The position numbers and the translations under genes were made by a program. Shown here in pieces: positions 8,287-17,753 of a stretch of 64,000 nucleotides of DNA. The stretch covers positions 2,232,001 to 2,296,000 of the forward strand of contig NC_014414.1 of assembly GCF_000152825.2 (NCBI RefSeq). Reading direction: 5' to 3'. This DNA comes from Parvularcula bermudensis HTCC2503 (GTDB taxonomy: Bacteria; Pseudomonadota; Alphaproteobacteria; Caulobacterales; Parvularculaceae). Within the stretch, counting starts at the first letter, position 1. Each line of letters begins with the position of its first letter. The notes beneath the pieces are model-generated. The model made no database searches, was not told the origin of the DNA, and worked only from the letters and a program-made list of their open reading frames with translations.

Positions 8287-9126
8287 GTGCGTATCTTGGG
8301 GGAAGTATTGAAGAATTTGTCAGTAGCCATCGCGGCCGCGACGATTTTCTTCGCCTTGGTCCCTTCACCCGTTGATGCGCAAAACGTCAATACACAAGAC
8401 CCCGTTGAGCAGGACGTCAATACACAGAAGACCAGCGAGATTAGCGATCAGTCATTCCTTGAAAAAGGTCGCTTCCAGAGCGTTCTGGATCGCATGCACA
8501 TACGGGCGGGGATCACCAGTATTCGCTTCAGAGAAGGATTGGACGTTAAGGCCGACGGCAATATCGCCCAGACGATCGACCTGTTCACGGATCTCGAAGT
8601 CTCCTTCGATGAGATTTTCGAGTTGGAGAACGTCAACACCTTCGTGCTGGAAGTCGGATATCGGGCCTCCCAATATCTCTCTTTCGCCGCCAGTGTCCCC
8701 ACCCCGCCCGAGGAGGAGGAGCCCGAGGGGGGGGAGCCCACCGAGTTCGGCAAGATCATTCGCGGGATCGAATATTGGCCGATAGTGGTTGAAGCCCGTT
8801 TTCATCCCTCATTTGTCGATTGGATCGACCCCTATGTGGGGGCGGGCGTCACGTTCCTAAGGGTCAGAGCGACGGATCCCGGCCCCTTGGAAGAGGTGTC
8901 GGCCAACAACACGATTGGCTTTGGGGTGTCCGCCGGATTTGAGATTCCCATCGCGCGGAAATTCGGGCTGTTCGGCGATTTCAAATATTATGACCTCGAC
9001 ACCGATGGAACGTTCACGGCGATTACGGCCGACCTCGGCGACCGCGGAGACCTCGTTGTCGATGGCACCGGCGTGGTGCGGTTCGACCCCACCGTCTTCA
9101 CCTTCGGATTGAGCTATCACTTCTAA
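8287..9126 (+). CDS. Outer-membrane beta-barrel protein of unknown function
   Basis: 279 residues from GTG 8287. A TTG at 8308 has a better SD (gggggaag, 4 nt away) and would start the protein directly at its signal peptide [23 protein letters not shown], giving 272 residues; I think TTG is the likelier start. After cleavage near Ala-Gln there is a short repeated stretch, [15 protein letters not shown], from a repeated cgtcaatacaca at about 8386 and 8416. The rest alternates polar and hydrophobic residues and ends [10 protein letters not shown] with a terminal Phe, as outer-membrane barrels do. Phrases such as [17 protein letters not shown] and [14 protein letters not shown] resemble OmpW/OmpA-type barrels. 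A palindrome lies upstream. No pathway link is visible. Confidence 0.75.
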   Translation: MRILGEVLKNLSVAIAAATIFFALVPSPVDAQNVNTQDPVEQDVNTQKTSEISDQSFLEKGRFQSVLDRMHIRAGITSIRFREGLDVKADGNIAQTIDLFTDLEVSFDEIFELENVNTFVLEVGYRASQYLSFAASVPTPPEEEEPEGGEPTEFGKIIRGIEYWPIVVEARFHPSFVDWIDPYVGAGVTFLRVRATDPGPLEEVSANNTIGFGVSAGFEIPIARKFGLFGDFKYYDLDTDGTFTAITADLGDRGDLVVDGTGVVRFDPTVFTFGLSYHF

Positions 9127-9212
9127 AAGCGGGAATTGCCCCCGAGACGTGCGGCCCCCCTCCCCTAAGCCCCGACGATGACCTACATCCCCTGCTTAGG
9201 CTGGAGGTGCGT

Positions 9213-12140
9213 TTGTCACAGAAATACATCACCGTTGCCGGGGCGCGGGAACACAATCTGAAAGACGTCCATGTCCGCATCCCCCGCGATGCCCTGACGG
9301 TCGTCACCGGATTGTCCGGCTCAGGCAAGTCGTCCCTCGCCTTCGACACGATCTATGCCGAAGGGCAGCGGCGCTATGTCGAGAGCCTGTCCGCCTATGC
9401 GCGGCAGTTTCTCGAACTGATGCAAAAACCGGATGTCGACCAGATCGACGGGCTGTCACCGGCCATCTCCATCGAACAGAAGACCACCTCGAAGAACCCT
9501 CGCTCCACCGTCGCGACCGTGACGGAAATCTACGACTATATGCGGCTCCTGTGGGCGCGGGTGGGGATCCCCTATTCTCCCGCTACCGGCGAGCCCATCA
9601 CCTCCCAGACCGTGTCGGAGATGGTCGACCGGCTGATGGCGCAACCTGAGGGGGCGCGATATTATATCCTTGCCCCGATGATCCGAGGGCGGAAGGGAGA
9701 ATATCGTAAAGAGCTGGCCGAGCTCATGAAAAAGGGCTTCCAGCGGGTACGCATCGACGGTGAGTTTCACGATATCGCTGATGCGCCCTCCCTCGACAAA
9801 AAGCTGAAACACGATATCGAAATTGTGGTCGATCGAGTGGTGTTAAAAGCCGGCCTTGAAAGTCGGCTGGCGGAAAGCTTTGAGACTGCCCTTGACCTCG
9901 CCGATGGGATCGTCCTCGCGGAAAGCGCCGATGGCGGCACCAAGGGCGAAGCGGAAAAGCTGACCTTTTCGGCAAAATTTGCGTGCCCCGTATCCGGGTT
10001 TACCATCGAGGAAATCGAGCCGCGGCTGTTTTCCTTCAATTCGCCGCAAGGGGCATGCGCGGTTTGCGATGGGCTCGGAACGATGATGGAATTCGATCCC
10101 GACCTGGTCGTGCCCGATCCCCAAAAGAAACTCCGCGATGGGGCGATCGCGGCGTGGTCGAAAACCCAAAGCCCTTATTACACTCAAACCCTCGAAGCCC
10201 TCGGCGCCAAATACGGGTTCACCGTGGAGGCGGAGTGGCGCTCCCTCACCGCCAAGCAGAAGAACAAGATCCTGTACGGTACGAAAAACGAAAAGGTCCA
10301 GTTCGTCTATGATGACGGGCTCAGGCGCTTTGACACGACCAAAGCTTTCGAAGGGGTGATCCCCAATCTCGACCGCCGCTGGCGCGAGACCGACAGCGCC
10401 TGGGTCCGGGAGGAGATGGAGAAATATCAGTCCATCACCCCTTGCGAGGCCTGCGGCGGTCAGCGTCTCAAGCCCGAAGCGCTGGCGGTACGGATCGACG
10501 GGGCCCCGATTGCGGCGATCGCCGCCAAATCGATTCGCGATGCCTATGAGTGGTTCGCGGCGGTGGACGCCCATCTCACCGATACCCAAAAGCAAATCGC
10601 CGTCCGTATTCTGAAGGAAATTCGGGATCGTCTGCATTTTCTGAATGCCGTCGGCCTTGGCTATCTGGGCCTCGATCGTGCATCGGGTACTCTTTCTGGG
10701 GGGGAGAGCCAGCGTATTCGCCTTGCCAGCCAGATCGGCTCGGGGCTGACGGGCGTTCTCTATGTCCTCGACGAGCCATCGATTGGCCTTCACCAGCGGG
10801 ACAATGACCGGCTGCTCGAAACCCTCAGACGCCTGAAGGATCTCGGCAATACCGTCCTGGTGGTCGAACATGACGAAGACGCGATCCGAACCGCCGACTA
10901 TGTCATTGATATCGGCCCGGGCGCTGGCGTCCATGGCGGCAAGGTGGTCGCCGCCGGGACCCCAGACGAGATCATGGCCGATCCCGTCTCCCTCACCGGT
11001 GATTATTTGGCGGGGCGCAAGGAAGTGCCGGTGCCGGAGCGGCGCCGTCCCATCGATCAAAAGAAGATGATCAAAGTGATCGGCGCCGCCGCCAACAATC
11101 TGAAGACCGTCACCGCCGAATTTCCCGTCGGGGTTTTGACCTGCGTCACCGGTGTTTCAGGCGGGGGTAAGTCGACCCTGACCAATCAGACCCTCTACAA
11201 GGCGGCCGCTCGGCGGCTCATGAATGCCAAGGCGGTCCCAGGGGTGCATGAGGCGATCGAAGGTCTTGAGCATCTCGATAAGGTGATCGACATTGACCAG
11301 TCCCCTATCGGGCGCACGCCGCGGTCGAACCCCGCGACCTATACCGGCGCCTTTGGGCCGATACGGGATTGGTACGCCGAACTGCCCGAATCGAAAGCGC
11401 GGGGATACAAGCCGGGTCGCTTCTCTTTCAATGTCAAAGGGGGGCGGTGCGAGGCATGCCAGGGCGATGGCGTCACCAAGATCGAAATGCACTTTTTGCC
11501 GGACGTCTTCGTCACCTGCGATGTCTGCAAGGGCAAACGGTATAATCGGGAGACCCTGGAAGTCGAATTCAAGGGCAAGTCGATCGCCGATGTGCTCGAC
11601 ATGACCGTCGAGGAAGGGGCGGCGTTTTTCTCCGCCGTCCCGAGTATACGGAACAAGCTGACGACCCTTGATCGCGTCGGTCTTGGCTATATCAAGGTCG
11701 GTCAACAGGCGACGACCCTCTCGGGCGGCGAGGCCCAGCGGGTCAAACTCGCCAAGGAATTGTCCAAGGTCGCCACCGGCCAGACCCTCTATGTCCTCGA
11801 TGAGCCGACCACGGGGCTTCATTTCGACGATGTCCGTAAGCTGATGGATGTGCTTCAGGAATTGGTGGATGCCGGTAACACCGTGGTCATCATCGAGCAC
11901 AATCTCGATGTCATCAAACAGGCTGATTGGATCATCGACCTTGGCCCCGAAGGGGGGGATGGCGGCGGTGAAATCGTGGCGGTGGGATCCCCCGAGGAGG
12001 TCGCCGCAAACAAGGCCTCGGTGACGGGACATTTTCTTGCCCCCATTCTCGCGCGGTCGACCAGCGCCGCGAAGTCGACGGGCAAGACTGCCGCAAAAAA
12101 GCCCCCCCGGAAGCGCACCCGAAAGACCAAAGCGGCCTGA
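9213..12140 (+). CDS. uvrA: Excinuclease ABC subunit A
   Basis: 975 residues. It is the damage-recognition ATPase of nucleotide excision repair and loads UvrB. Two ABC-type halves are visible: first Walker [14 protein letters not shown] near residue 30 with [13 protein letters not shown], and the second [13 protein letters not shown] near 650. The two ABC signature/Walker B pairs are [11 protein letters not shown] with [11 protein letters not shown], and [11 protein letters not shown] with [11 protein letters not shown]. Zinc-binding CxxC groups occur in [14 protein letters not shown] and [10 protein letters not shown]. The C-terminus is a Lys/Arg/Ala-rich tail. GTG 9207 is also in frame, but ggaggt overlaps it; TTG 9213 has that SD 4 nt upstream and gives the usual [16 protein letters not shown] start. 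No alphaproteobacterial SOS box is seen in 9127-9206. Confidence 0.97.
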   Translation: MSQKYITVAGAREHNLKDVHVRIPRDALTVVTGLSGSGKSSLAFDTIYAEGQRRYVESLSAYARQFLELMQKPDVDQIDGLSPAISIEQKTTSKNPRSTVATVTEIYDYMRLLWARVGIPYSPATGEPITSQTVSEMVDRLMAQPEGARYYILAPMIRGRKGEYRKELAELMKKGFQRVRIDGEFHDIADAPSLDKKLKHDIEIVVDRVVLKAGLESRLAESFETALDLADGIVLAESADGGTKGEAEKLTFSAKFACPVSGFTIEEIEPRLFSFNSPQGACAVCDGLGTMMEFDPDLVVPDPQKKLRDGAIAAWSKTQSPYYTQTLEALGAKYGFTVEAEWRSLTAKQKNKILYGTKNEKVQFVYDDGLRRFDTTKAFEGVIPNLDRRWRETDSAWVREEMEKYQSITPCEACGGQRLKPEALAVRIDGAPIAAIAAKSIRDAYEWFAAVDAHLTDTQKQIAVRILKEIRDRLHFLNAVGLGYLGLDRASGTLSGGESQRIRLASQIGSGLTGVLYVLDEPSIGLHQRDNDRLLETLRRLKDLGNTVLVVEHDEDAIRTADYVIDIGPGAGVHGGKVVAAGTPDEIMADPVSLTGDYLAGRKEVPVPERRRPIDQKKMIKVIGAAANNLKTVTAEFPVGVLTCVTGVSGGGKSTLTNQTLYKAAARRLMNAKAVPGVHEAIEGLEHLDKVIDIDQSPIGRTPRSNPATYTGAFGPIRDWYAELPESKARGYKPGRFSFNVKGGRCEACQGDGVTKIEMHFLPDVFVTCDVCKGKRYNRETLEVEFKGKSIADVLDMTVEEGAAFFSAVPSIRNKLTTLDRVGLGYIKVGQQATTLSGGEAQRVKLAKELSKVATGQTLYVLDEPTTGLHFDDVRKLMDVLQELVDAGNTVVIIEHNLDVIKQADWIIDLGPEGGDGGGEIVAVGSPEEVAANKASVTGHFLAPILARSTSAAKSTGKTAAKKPPRKRTRKTKAA

Positions 12141-12278
12141 CAGCGGGGGCGTGACCGGGCGTGTCCTTTGCACCTCGGCCCTTGCATCATGAAATGGCCC
12201 TGAAGAGGGAAGAGTTCAGCCCCCCCTCTCACGGGTCGATACTTGCCCCCCGGCGCCCCTCCCCCCTAGAGGTTAGAC

Positions 12279-13664
12279 ATGAAACCATTGACGATTATCG
12301 GGGCGGGCCTTGCCGGCTCAGAGGCCGCTTGGCAGGCCGCCGAGGCTGGCCTTTCTGTTACGCTCATCGAGATGCGGCCGACGCGCATGACCGAGGCCCA
12401 CCGGACCGAGGGCTGCGCGGAATTGGTCTGCTCCAATTCCTTCCGGTCAGACGATGCCGAAACCAATGCGGTCGGCCTGCTGCACGAGGAAATGCGTCGT
12501 TGCGGTTCCTTGATACTCAACGCGGCCGACACCCATCAGGTCCCCGCCGGGGGGGCGCTAGCGGTGGACCGGGACGGGTTTTCCGACGCGGTGACCGCCG
12601 CCTTGACCGCCCATCCGCGGATCACACTGGAACGGCGGGAGGTGACAGCCCTCCCCGCCCCCGGGACCCTCGCCATTATCGCCACGGGGCCTTTGACCAG
12701 CGGCCCCCTCGCCGAGGCGATGACCGAGGTGGTGGGCGAAGACGATCTTGCCTTCTTCGATGCCATCGCCCCGATCATCCACAAAGACTCGATCGATTTC
12801 TCCAAGGCCTGGTTCCAGTCGCGCTATGACAAGCCCGGCCCGGGAGGATCGGGAAAAGACTACCTCAACCTGGCGATGACCGAAGCGGAATATGATCGCT
12901 TCCTCTCGGCTCTGCTTGAGGGAGAAACCACCGAGTTCAAGGAATGGGAGACATCGACCCCCTATTTCGAAGGCTGTTTGCCCATCGAAGTCATGGCGGC
13001 ACGGGGGCGAGAAACCTTGCGATTTGGGCCGATGAAACCCGTCGGGCTGACCAATCCCCACAAGGATGAAAAGCCCTTTGCGGTGGTTCAACTACGCCAG
13101 GACAATGCGCTTGGGACCCTCTTCAACATGGTGGGGTTTCAGACCAAGCTGAAATACGGCGCCCAAGGGGATGTTTTTCGCTTGATCCCAGGGCTTGAGA
13201 ACGCGCGCTTTGCCCGGTTGGGCGGGATCCATCGCAATACCTTTATCAATTCCCCCAAGGTTCTGACCGATGATCTGTCGGCAAAGGCCCAGCCCGGCTT
13301 ACGATTTGCCGGCCAGATGACGGGGGTCGAGGGGTATCTTGAGAGTGCCGCGATCGGTCTCTTGGCGGGCCGGTTCGCCGCCGCCGAGGCGCGGGGCGAG
13401 GCCCCGGCGCTGCCGCCGCGAACCACCGCCCTCGGCGCCTTGCATCACCATATCACCCAAGGACATGTGCCGGGCGAGAAAGGCAGCTTTCAGCCGATGA
13501 ACGTCAATTTCGGCCTGTTCCCCCCGATGGAGGCACCGCGCCAGGACGAGGAGGGGCGGCGTCTGCGCGGGAAAGAGAAGGGGCGCGCGAAAAAGCGCCT
13601 GATGAGTGCTCGGGCCTTGGCCGACCTTGAGAGCTGGATCGGTGCGGTGGATGCCGCCGCCTAG
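12279..13664 (+). CDS. trmFO: Methylenetetrahydrofolate-tRNA-(uracil-5-)-methyltransferase
   Basis: 461 residues. This FAD- and folate-dependent enzyme makes 5-methyluridine at position 54 of tRNA. It starts with a Rossmann FAD-binding motif, [19 protein letters not shown], followed by the TrmFO-specific [14 protein letters not shown] and [11 protein letters not shown]. Later family stretches are [74 protein letters not shown] and [13 protein letters not shown]. The presence of TrmFO instead of TrmA is a known alphaproteobacterial/Gram-positive trait. The ATG has tagaggt upstream. It is 138 bp after uvrA on the same strand. Confidence 0.97.
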   Translation: MKPLTIIGAGLAGSEAAWQAAEAGLSVTLIEMRPTRMTEAHRTEGCAELVCSNSFRSDDAETNAVGLLHEEMRRCGSLILNAADTHQVPAGGALAVDRDGFSDAVTAALTAHPRITLERREVTALPAPGTLAIIATGPLTSGPLAEAMTEVVGEDDLAFFDAIAPIIHKDSIDFSKAWFQSRYDKPGPGGSGKDYLNLAMTEAEYDRFLSALLEGETTEFKEWETSTPYFEGCLPIEVMAARGRETLRFGPMKPVGLTNPHKDEKPFAVVQLRQDNALGTLFNMVGFQTKLKYGAQGDVFRLIPGLENARFARLGGIHRNTFINSPKVLTDDLSAKAQPGLRFAGQMTGVEGYLESAAIGLLAGRFAAAEARGEAPALPPRTTALGALHHHITQGHVPGEKGSFQPMNVNFGLFPPMEAPRQDEEGRRLRGKEKGRAKKRLMSARALADLESWIGAVDAAA

Positions 13665-13682
13665 TCCAAAAGTTGCTCTTTT

Positions 13683-13696
13683 GTTCTTGCATGTTC
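13683..13696 (+). promoter_or_regulatory. GTTC direct repeat with 6-nt spacer (near-match to an SOS box)
   Basis: GTTC-ttgcat-GTTC lies 26 bp before the endonuclease-III-like gene. The LexA box of many Alphaproteobacteria is GTTC-N7-GTTC; here the spacer is one base short, so binding is doubtful. It is recorded because the next gene is a DNA-repair-type protein. Confidence 0.25.
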
Positions 13697-13721
13697 CGGT
13701 TTTGTGCCTTATTAAGAGGGC

Positions 13722-14507
13722 ATGCAGACGTCCCTTGATTTCGACCGCGATAGCGCCCTTCCCCGTATGGCGGAGATTTTGGTGCTCACCTTCGGCAAAG
13801 CCCGGCGCCACACGGATGACGCCCTGCGGCAACTCATCTTCATGACCTTGGCGGAGGGCGAGGCGCGATCGGTGGGCCTTGCGGTTTTCGAGCAGATGAG
13901 GCGGCGATACCCCAATTGGCGAGCGCTGTCTGACGCGTCGGCTGATGATTTAACGGGATTGTTTGTGGGCCTGGCCCATCGTCGGCGGAAGGCGGAAGCC
14001 ATTCCTGGATTGCTCAAAGCGATAGAAGCGGAAAGCGGCGGCTTTGACCTTAGTTTCCTTGCGCGGGTCTCCACCGATGCGGCGCGGCGGTGGCTCGAGA
14101 AATTACCCGGGGTGAGCCATACAATGGCCTCGGCCGTCCTGGCTTTCTCCTCCCTCAACCGGGCAGCGTTGCCGGTGGATCGTGCCAGTGCCCGACCGAT
14201 CCGGCGGCTGGGCCTGTGTGCTGAGGGGGCGCCCCTATCAGCGCTTGGTCGTCAGGTCCTCGAACGGGCACCGGCGAGTTGGGACGCGGAGATTGTGGCG
14301 GATTTCAGCTATGGTCTGTCACGTCTCGCCGCGGGCTATTGTGGCCCTGCCCGGCCCGATTGCGAGGGGTGCCCGCTTTCGACGCTCTGTCCCCAGGCGG
14401 CGCGGCCGGACAGTCAGGTCATTGCCTTCCCTGGAGGTCAGCACCAGCGCCGCCGCCCGGCTCCCGCTCAAGGACCGACCTCCGGTCATGGCGTTAAAGC
14501 GAGCTGA
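13722..14507 (+). CDS. Endonuclease III-like HhH-GPD protein without the usual catalytic lysine
   Basis: 261 residues with the layout of a base-excision glycosylase: a helix-hairpin-helix with LPGVSHTMASAVL (about 128-140), the conserved Asp in PVDRASARPIRRLG (D153), and a complete iron-sulfur signature C207-x6-C214-x2-C217-x5-C223. That is the same spacing as E. coli Nth. In Nth the hairpin reads LPGVGRKTA and the lysine does the AP-lyase step; here that position is Thr134. So the protein may be a monofunctional glycosylase or have another job; this is inference. The N-terminal 20 residues and the Arg/Pro-rich C-terminal tail are not family-typical. It is convergent with the prenyl synthase, overlapping by 14 bp. 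Confidence 0.8.
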   Translation: MQTSLDFDRDSALPRMAEILVLTFGKARRHTDDALRQLIFMTLAEGEARSVGLAVFEQMRRRYPNWRALSDASADDLTGLFVGLAHRRRKAEAIPGLLKAIEAESGGFDLSFLARVSTDAARRWLEKLPGVSHTMASAVLAFSSLNRAALPVDRASARPIRRLGLCAEGAPLSALGRQVLERAPASWDAEIVADFSYGLSRLAAGYCGPARPDCEGCPLSTLCPQAARPDSQVIAFPGGQHQRRRPAPAQGPTSGHGVKAS

Positions 14508-15444
14508 CCGCTGCTGTCATCGCGGGGGACGCCTTTGACAGAACCGACTGAAAATGACCTTCGATCAGGGTGAGATAGGCGGACAGCCGGGATGTTTCCG
14601 GCAGGGCGGCGCGCGCCTCGTCCAGATGATGCCGCGCCGTCTCCACTGCTTTGGACACGGTATCCTCACTCTCGCCGCCCTCCGACAGGGCGGTGCGTTT
14701 GCCGTCATCGCGCCCTGTCGATTTGAGGGCGGAGACGGAATCGATCAGGTCGAGAAGATCGTCGAGCGCCTGGTAGGCGCGGCCGAGGGCGGTCGCGAAG
14801 GCCGCAAGGGCCACGCTTTTCTCTGAAACCCATCCGGCGGTCTGCTCTCCCGCAAGAACGGCGGCCTCGAACAGGACGCCGGTCTTGCCGTCCTGGATCG
14901 TCTCGAGGGAGGTGGTGCCCGGATTGAGATCGAGCGCCTGGCCCTGGACCAATCCCCGCCACCCCACCGCCGATGAGAGAATTGAGGCGATCTTGGTTTT
15001 CTCCGCCGCGCTCAGAGGTTCTGCGGCCATCACGACACCATAGGCCCCGTTAAGGAGGCCAATGGCCGCGAGGATCGCGGTACTTTCGCCAAAAGCACGA
15101 TGACAGGTCGGGCGGCCGCGGCGCAGATCCGCATCGTCCATGGCGGGCAGATCATCGATCACCAGACTTGCCGTGTGGATCATTTCAACGGCGCATGCCG
15201 TATCCAACGCCCGTTCGAGGGAACCGCCGCATTCCCGTGCAGCCAATAAAGTGAGAACGGCGCGGATCCGCTTTCCCGGCGCCAACAAACTGTGACGAGC
15301 CGCCTCAGCAGGAGGACCCACCGCGGGGATCAGGTCGGCAAGTCGCGACTCGACCACCCCTTTCAGGCGAAGGGCCTCCGCCTCGATTGTCTCTGCCGCC
15401 TCGGCAAGGTGGTCCTGTCGATCAGAAGACTGGTGCCCAACCAC
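14494..15444 (-). CDS. Polyprenyl diphosphate synthase (FPP/GGPP type)
   Basis: 316 residues from GTG 15444. It builds C15-C20 isoprenyl diphosphates by trans-condensation of IPP. The first aspartate-rich motif is in LVIDDLPAMDDADLRRG and the second in YQALDDLLDLID; PGKRIRAVLTLL and GRPTCHRAFGES are also family-typical. The frame stays open to a TTG at 15522, but that start has no SD. GTG 15444 has aaggg 5 nt upstream and gives a length normal for the family. The chain length made cannot be set with certainty from sequence. It diverges from idi2 across 152 bp, so supply and use of IPP/DMAPP may be co-regulated. Its 3' end overlaps the nth-like gene by 14 bp. Confidence 0.88.
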   Translation of the reverse strand: MVGHQSSDRQDHLAEAAETIEAEALRLKGVVESRLADLIPAVGPPAEAARHSLLAPGKRIRAVLTLLAARECGGSLERALDTACAVEMIHTASLVIDDLPAMDDADLRRGRPTCHRAFGESTAILAAIGLLNGAYGVVMAAEPLSAAEKTKIASILSSAVGWRGLVQGQALDLNPGTTSLETIQDGKTGVLFEAAVLAGEQTAGWVSEKSVALAAFATALGRAYQALDDLLDLIDSVSALKSTGRDDGKRTALSEGGESEDTVSKAVETARHHLDEARAALPETSRLSAYLTLIEGHFQSVLSKASPAMTAAVSSL

Positions 15445-15596
15445 AATCGCCCTTTCGCTCCCCTCGCCCGTCGATCCTACAGATATTGGCCCAACGCGCC
15501 TATGGTAAAGAGACGGCAGCAAGGCTTGCCCCCTTTCAAGGGGACCCCATCAGCTTCGAGATAGCCTTCGCGCCGGTTCTGCCTAAACTCTTTGGC

Positions 15597-16628
15597 ATGG
15601 ACGAGGGCCCTTCAGATATCGTCTCCCGCAAACGGGATCACCTGGCAGTGGTCCTTGAGCGTGATGTCGGCTTTGGCGGTCTGACCACCGGGCTCGAAAA
15701 GATCCGCTTTATGCCGAATGCCCTGCCCGAGATCGACTACCGCGCCGTGGATCTTAGCACCACGCTGCTCGGCATCCCCCTCGCCGCGCCCCTCATTATC
15801 AATTCCATGACAGGGGGGCCGGAGAAAGCGGCAACCATCAATCTTCATCTGACCGAGGCGGCCGCCCATCTGGGAATCGCCATGGCCGTCGGCTCTCAAC
15901 GGGTGGCGCTTGAGGATAAAGGCCAGTCCGGGTTCAGCCCTGCCCTCCGCCGTGCCGCGCCGAATATTCCGTTGTTCGCCAATCTCGGTGCTGCGCAGAT
16001 ACGCGGGCCCAAGGGGGTCGATCGGGCCCGCGCGGCCCTCGACATGATTGCCGCGGATGGCCTCTTCATCCACCTCAACCCAGTGCAGGAGGCCATTCAG
16101 AATGGGGGCGATACCGATTGGACAGGGGTCATTTCAGGCCTTGAACGTCTTGTCAGCGCAGGGATCCCCATTGCCGTCAAGGAAGTAGGGTTCGGTCTGT
16201 CGCCGAATGTCGTTCGCCGCCTCGTTGAGATCGGGGTACGGATCATCGACGTCGCGGGCGCGGGCGGCACCAATTGGGCACGGGTCGAAGGATTTCGCGA
16301 AGGACATCTCGCCCAGCGCGCCGCCCTTTTCACCGAATGGGGACTGCCAACGGCAAGCGCCATTCGGCACGCCCGCGCGATTGCCCCCTCCACCATGCTC
16401 ATCGGGTCGGGGGGGATCAAAACCGCTCACGATGTCGCCGCCGCCCTTCGCCTTGGCGCCGATCTTGTCGGCCAGGCCGCAGCAAGCCTCAGCGCCGCGC
16501 TTGAAAGCACCGAAGCGGTGGTCGCCCATTTCCAGGAGATCATAGAGGGTCTACGGACGATTTGTTTCGCCACAGGCTCGGCGGATATTGCCAGCCTCAA
16601 ATCGGCGCCGCTCATCGAGGATGCCTAA
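15597..16628 (+). CDS. fni: Isopentenyl-diphosphate delta-isomerase, type 2
   Basis: 343 residues. This FMN- and NAD(P)H-dependent enzyme interconverts IPP and DMAPP. Evidence: SRKRDHL near the N-terminus, PLIINSMTGG about residues 69-78, MAVGSQRVAL, FANLGAAQI, LFIHLNPVQEAIQNGGDTDW, PIAVKEVGFGLS, VDVAGAGGTNWARVE and LIGSGGIKTAHDVAAALRLGADLVG. These make up the TIM-barrel FMN-binding pattern of Idi-2. The reading frame is open back to 15387, but that stretch is antisense to the prenyl synthase; ATG 15597 gives the normal family start MDEGPSDIVSRKRDHL. Type 2 isomerases occur in many Alphaproteobacteria alongside the MEP pathway. Confidence 0.94.
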   Translation: MDEGPSDIVSRKRDHLAVVLERDVGFGGLTTGLEKIRFMPNALPEIDYRAVDLSTTLLGIPLAAPLIINSMTGGPEKAATINLHLTEAAAHLGIAMAVGSQRVALEDKGQSGFSPALRRAAPNIPLFANLGAAQIRGPKGVDRARAALDMIAADGLFIHLNPVQEAIQNGGDTDWTGVISGLERLVSAGIPIAVKEVGFGLSPNVVRRLVEIGVRIIDVAGAGGTNWARVEGFREGHLAQRAALFTEWGLPTASAIRHARAIAPSTMLIGSGGIKTAHDVAAALRLGADLVGQAAASLSAALESTEAVVAHFQEIIEGLRTICFATGSADIASLKSAPLIEDA

Positions 16629-16692
16629 AGCCTTTTCAAGCGAAGGGGGAAAGCGGGGGCCTTGGCGCGTCACGCCCCTTGCGGCCCGCGCC

Positions 16693-17025
16693 TCAGCTTT
16701 GTCGCAGACGACGGACTTCGTTAATCGTGGCTCTGACCACATCGCGCAATCTATTAAGGGCGTCGGCCCTATCATCAAGGGAGGCTTCGGGACCGATCAT
16801 GCCCTCCGCCTCTTCGCAGATCTGACCGATTTCCCACGCGCCGACACCACGGCTCGCGCCTTTCAGAGCGTGAGCGGCGTCGCGCCATGCCGTGTCATTG
16901 GCCATCGGGTTTAAGACCTCGGCCCATGTTTCGACCTGTTGTTCGTAGATCGCCAGAATTTCATCCCGCAGGGCACGATCGCCAGCGACATATTGGTTGA
17001 GATGATGAACGTCGATTAACGCCAT
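16693..17025 (-). CDS. Stand-alone Hpt (histidine phosphotransfer) protein
   Basis: 110 residues from ATG 17025 (a GTG at 17043 would add six). It is a helical-bundle phosphotransfer protein. The signature AHALKGASRGVGAWEIG (about residues 52-68) contains the phospho-accepting histidine followed by the LKG motif. There is no kinase or receiver domain attached, and no histidine kinase or response regulator gene in the window, so its partners are encoded elsewhere. It lies 92 bp upstream of gmk on the same strand with no sign of an operon link. Such single-domain Hpt proteins act as shuttles in phosphorelays. Confidence 0.8.
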   Translation of the reverse strand: MALIDVHHLNQYVAGDRALRDEILAIYEQQVETWAEVLNPMANDTAWRDAAHALKGASRGVGAWEIGQICEEAEGMIGPEASLDDRADALNRLRDVVRATINEVRRLRQS

Positions 17026-17117
17026 TGGTCTGTGCCCAGCCACTATTCTTGTTCTGTATATTCTGGCTGAGGAACCTTAAGAACACCTTTCCCGCCGTCT
17101 GGCTCAGGGTAATCGCG

Positions 17118-17753
17118 TTACGTCCCGATAATACTTCGGACAAATTGGCTGAGCCCTGTCTGGCGCTGACGTTTCAACCGTTCGGCCATGAGGATCGCTT
17201 TCAACTCCGACGAGGCACGATTGATATCGTCATTAAGAATGACATAATCATATTCAGCATAATGAGAAATTTCCGAATCCGCTTTTTTCATGCGGTCCAT
17301 GACCACGGCTTCTGAATCCTGGTTGCGGCTACGGAGACGGTCCTCCAATGATTGGCGCGATGGCGGCAGAATAAACACGGTGACAAGATCCTGCGGCATC
17401 ACCTCGGCGAGCTGCTGGGCTCCTTGCCAATCGATATCAAAGAGGACGTCACGTCCGGCCTCCACCGCCTTCACAACCTCAGTCCGCGGCGTACCGTAAT
17501 AATTGCCGAAGACGAGGGCGGATTCGAGGAAATCGCCCCGCTCCCGCTGCTCAACGAACGTCGCTTCATCGACGAAGAAATAATCCTTACCGTGAATTTC
17601 ATTGGAGCGCTTGGGGCGGGTGGTTGCAGACACGGACAGATGGATCGCAGGATCGTCCGCCAGCAGGCGGCGGCTGAGAGTCGTTTTCCCGGCCCCGGAG
17701 GGGCTGGAGACGATTAACATCAATCCGCGACGATCAATCGGAGCCATGCGCAT
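17118..17753 (-). CDS. gmk: Guanylate kinase
   Basis: 211 residues. It phosphorylates GMP/dGMP to GDP/dGDP with ATP. It has P-loop SSPSGAGKTTLSRRLL (about 16-31), the GMP-binding SVSATTRPKRSNEIHGKDYFFVD, LVFGNYYGTPRTEV, VLFDIDWQGAQQL and the lid region RLRSRNQDSEAVVMDRM. The ATG shares one base with the yicC stop (TAATG), so the genes are translationally coupled. Linkage yicC-gmk is widespread in bacteria. Confidence 0.97.
   Translation of the reverse strand: MRMAPIDRRGLMLIVSSPSGAGKTTLSRRLLADDPAIHLSVSATTRPKRSNEIHGKDYFFVDEATFVEQRERGDFLESALVFGNYYGTPRTEVVKAVEAGRDVLFDIDWQGAQQLAEVMPQDLVTVFILPPSRQSLEDRLRSRNQDSEAVVMDRMKKADSEISHYAEYDYVILNDDINRASSELKAILMAERLKRQRQTGLSQFVRSIIGT

Noticed and set aside
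9843-11060. 405-codon open frame on the minus strand
   Set aside because: It lies wholly inside uvrA in antisense; uvrA motifs run across the whole stretch.
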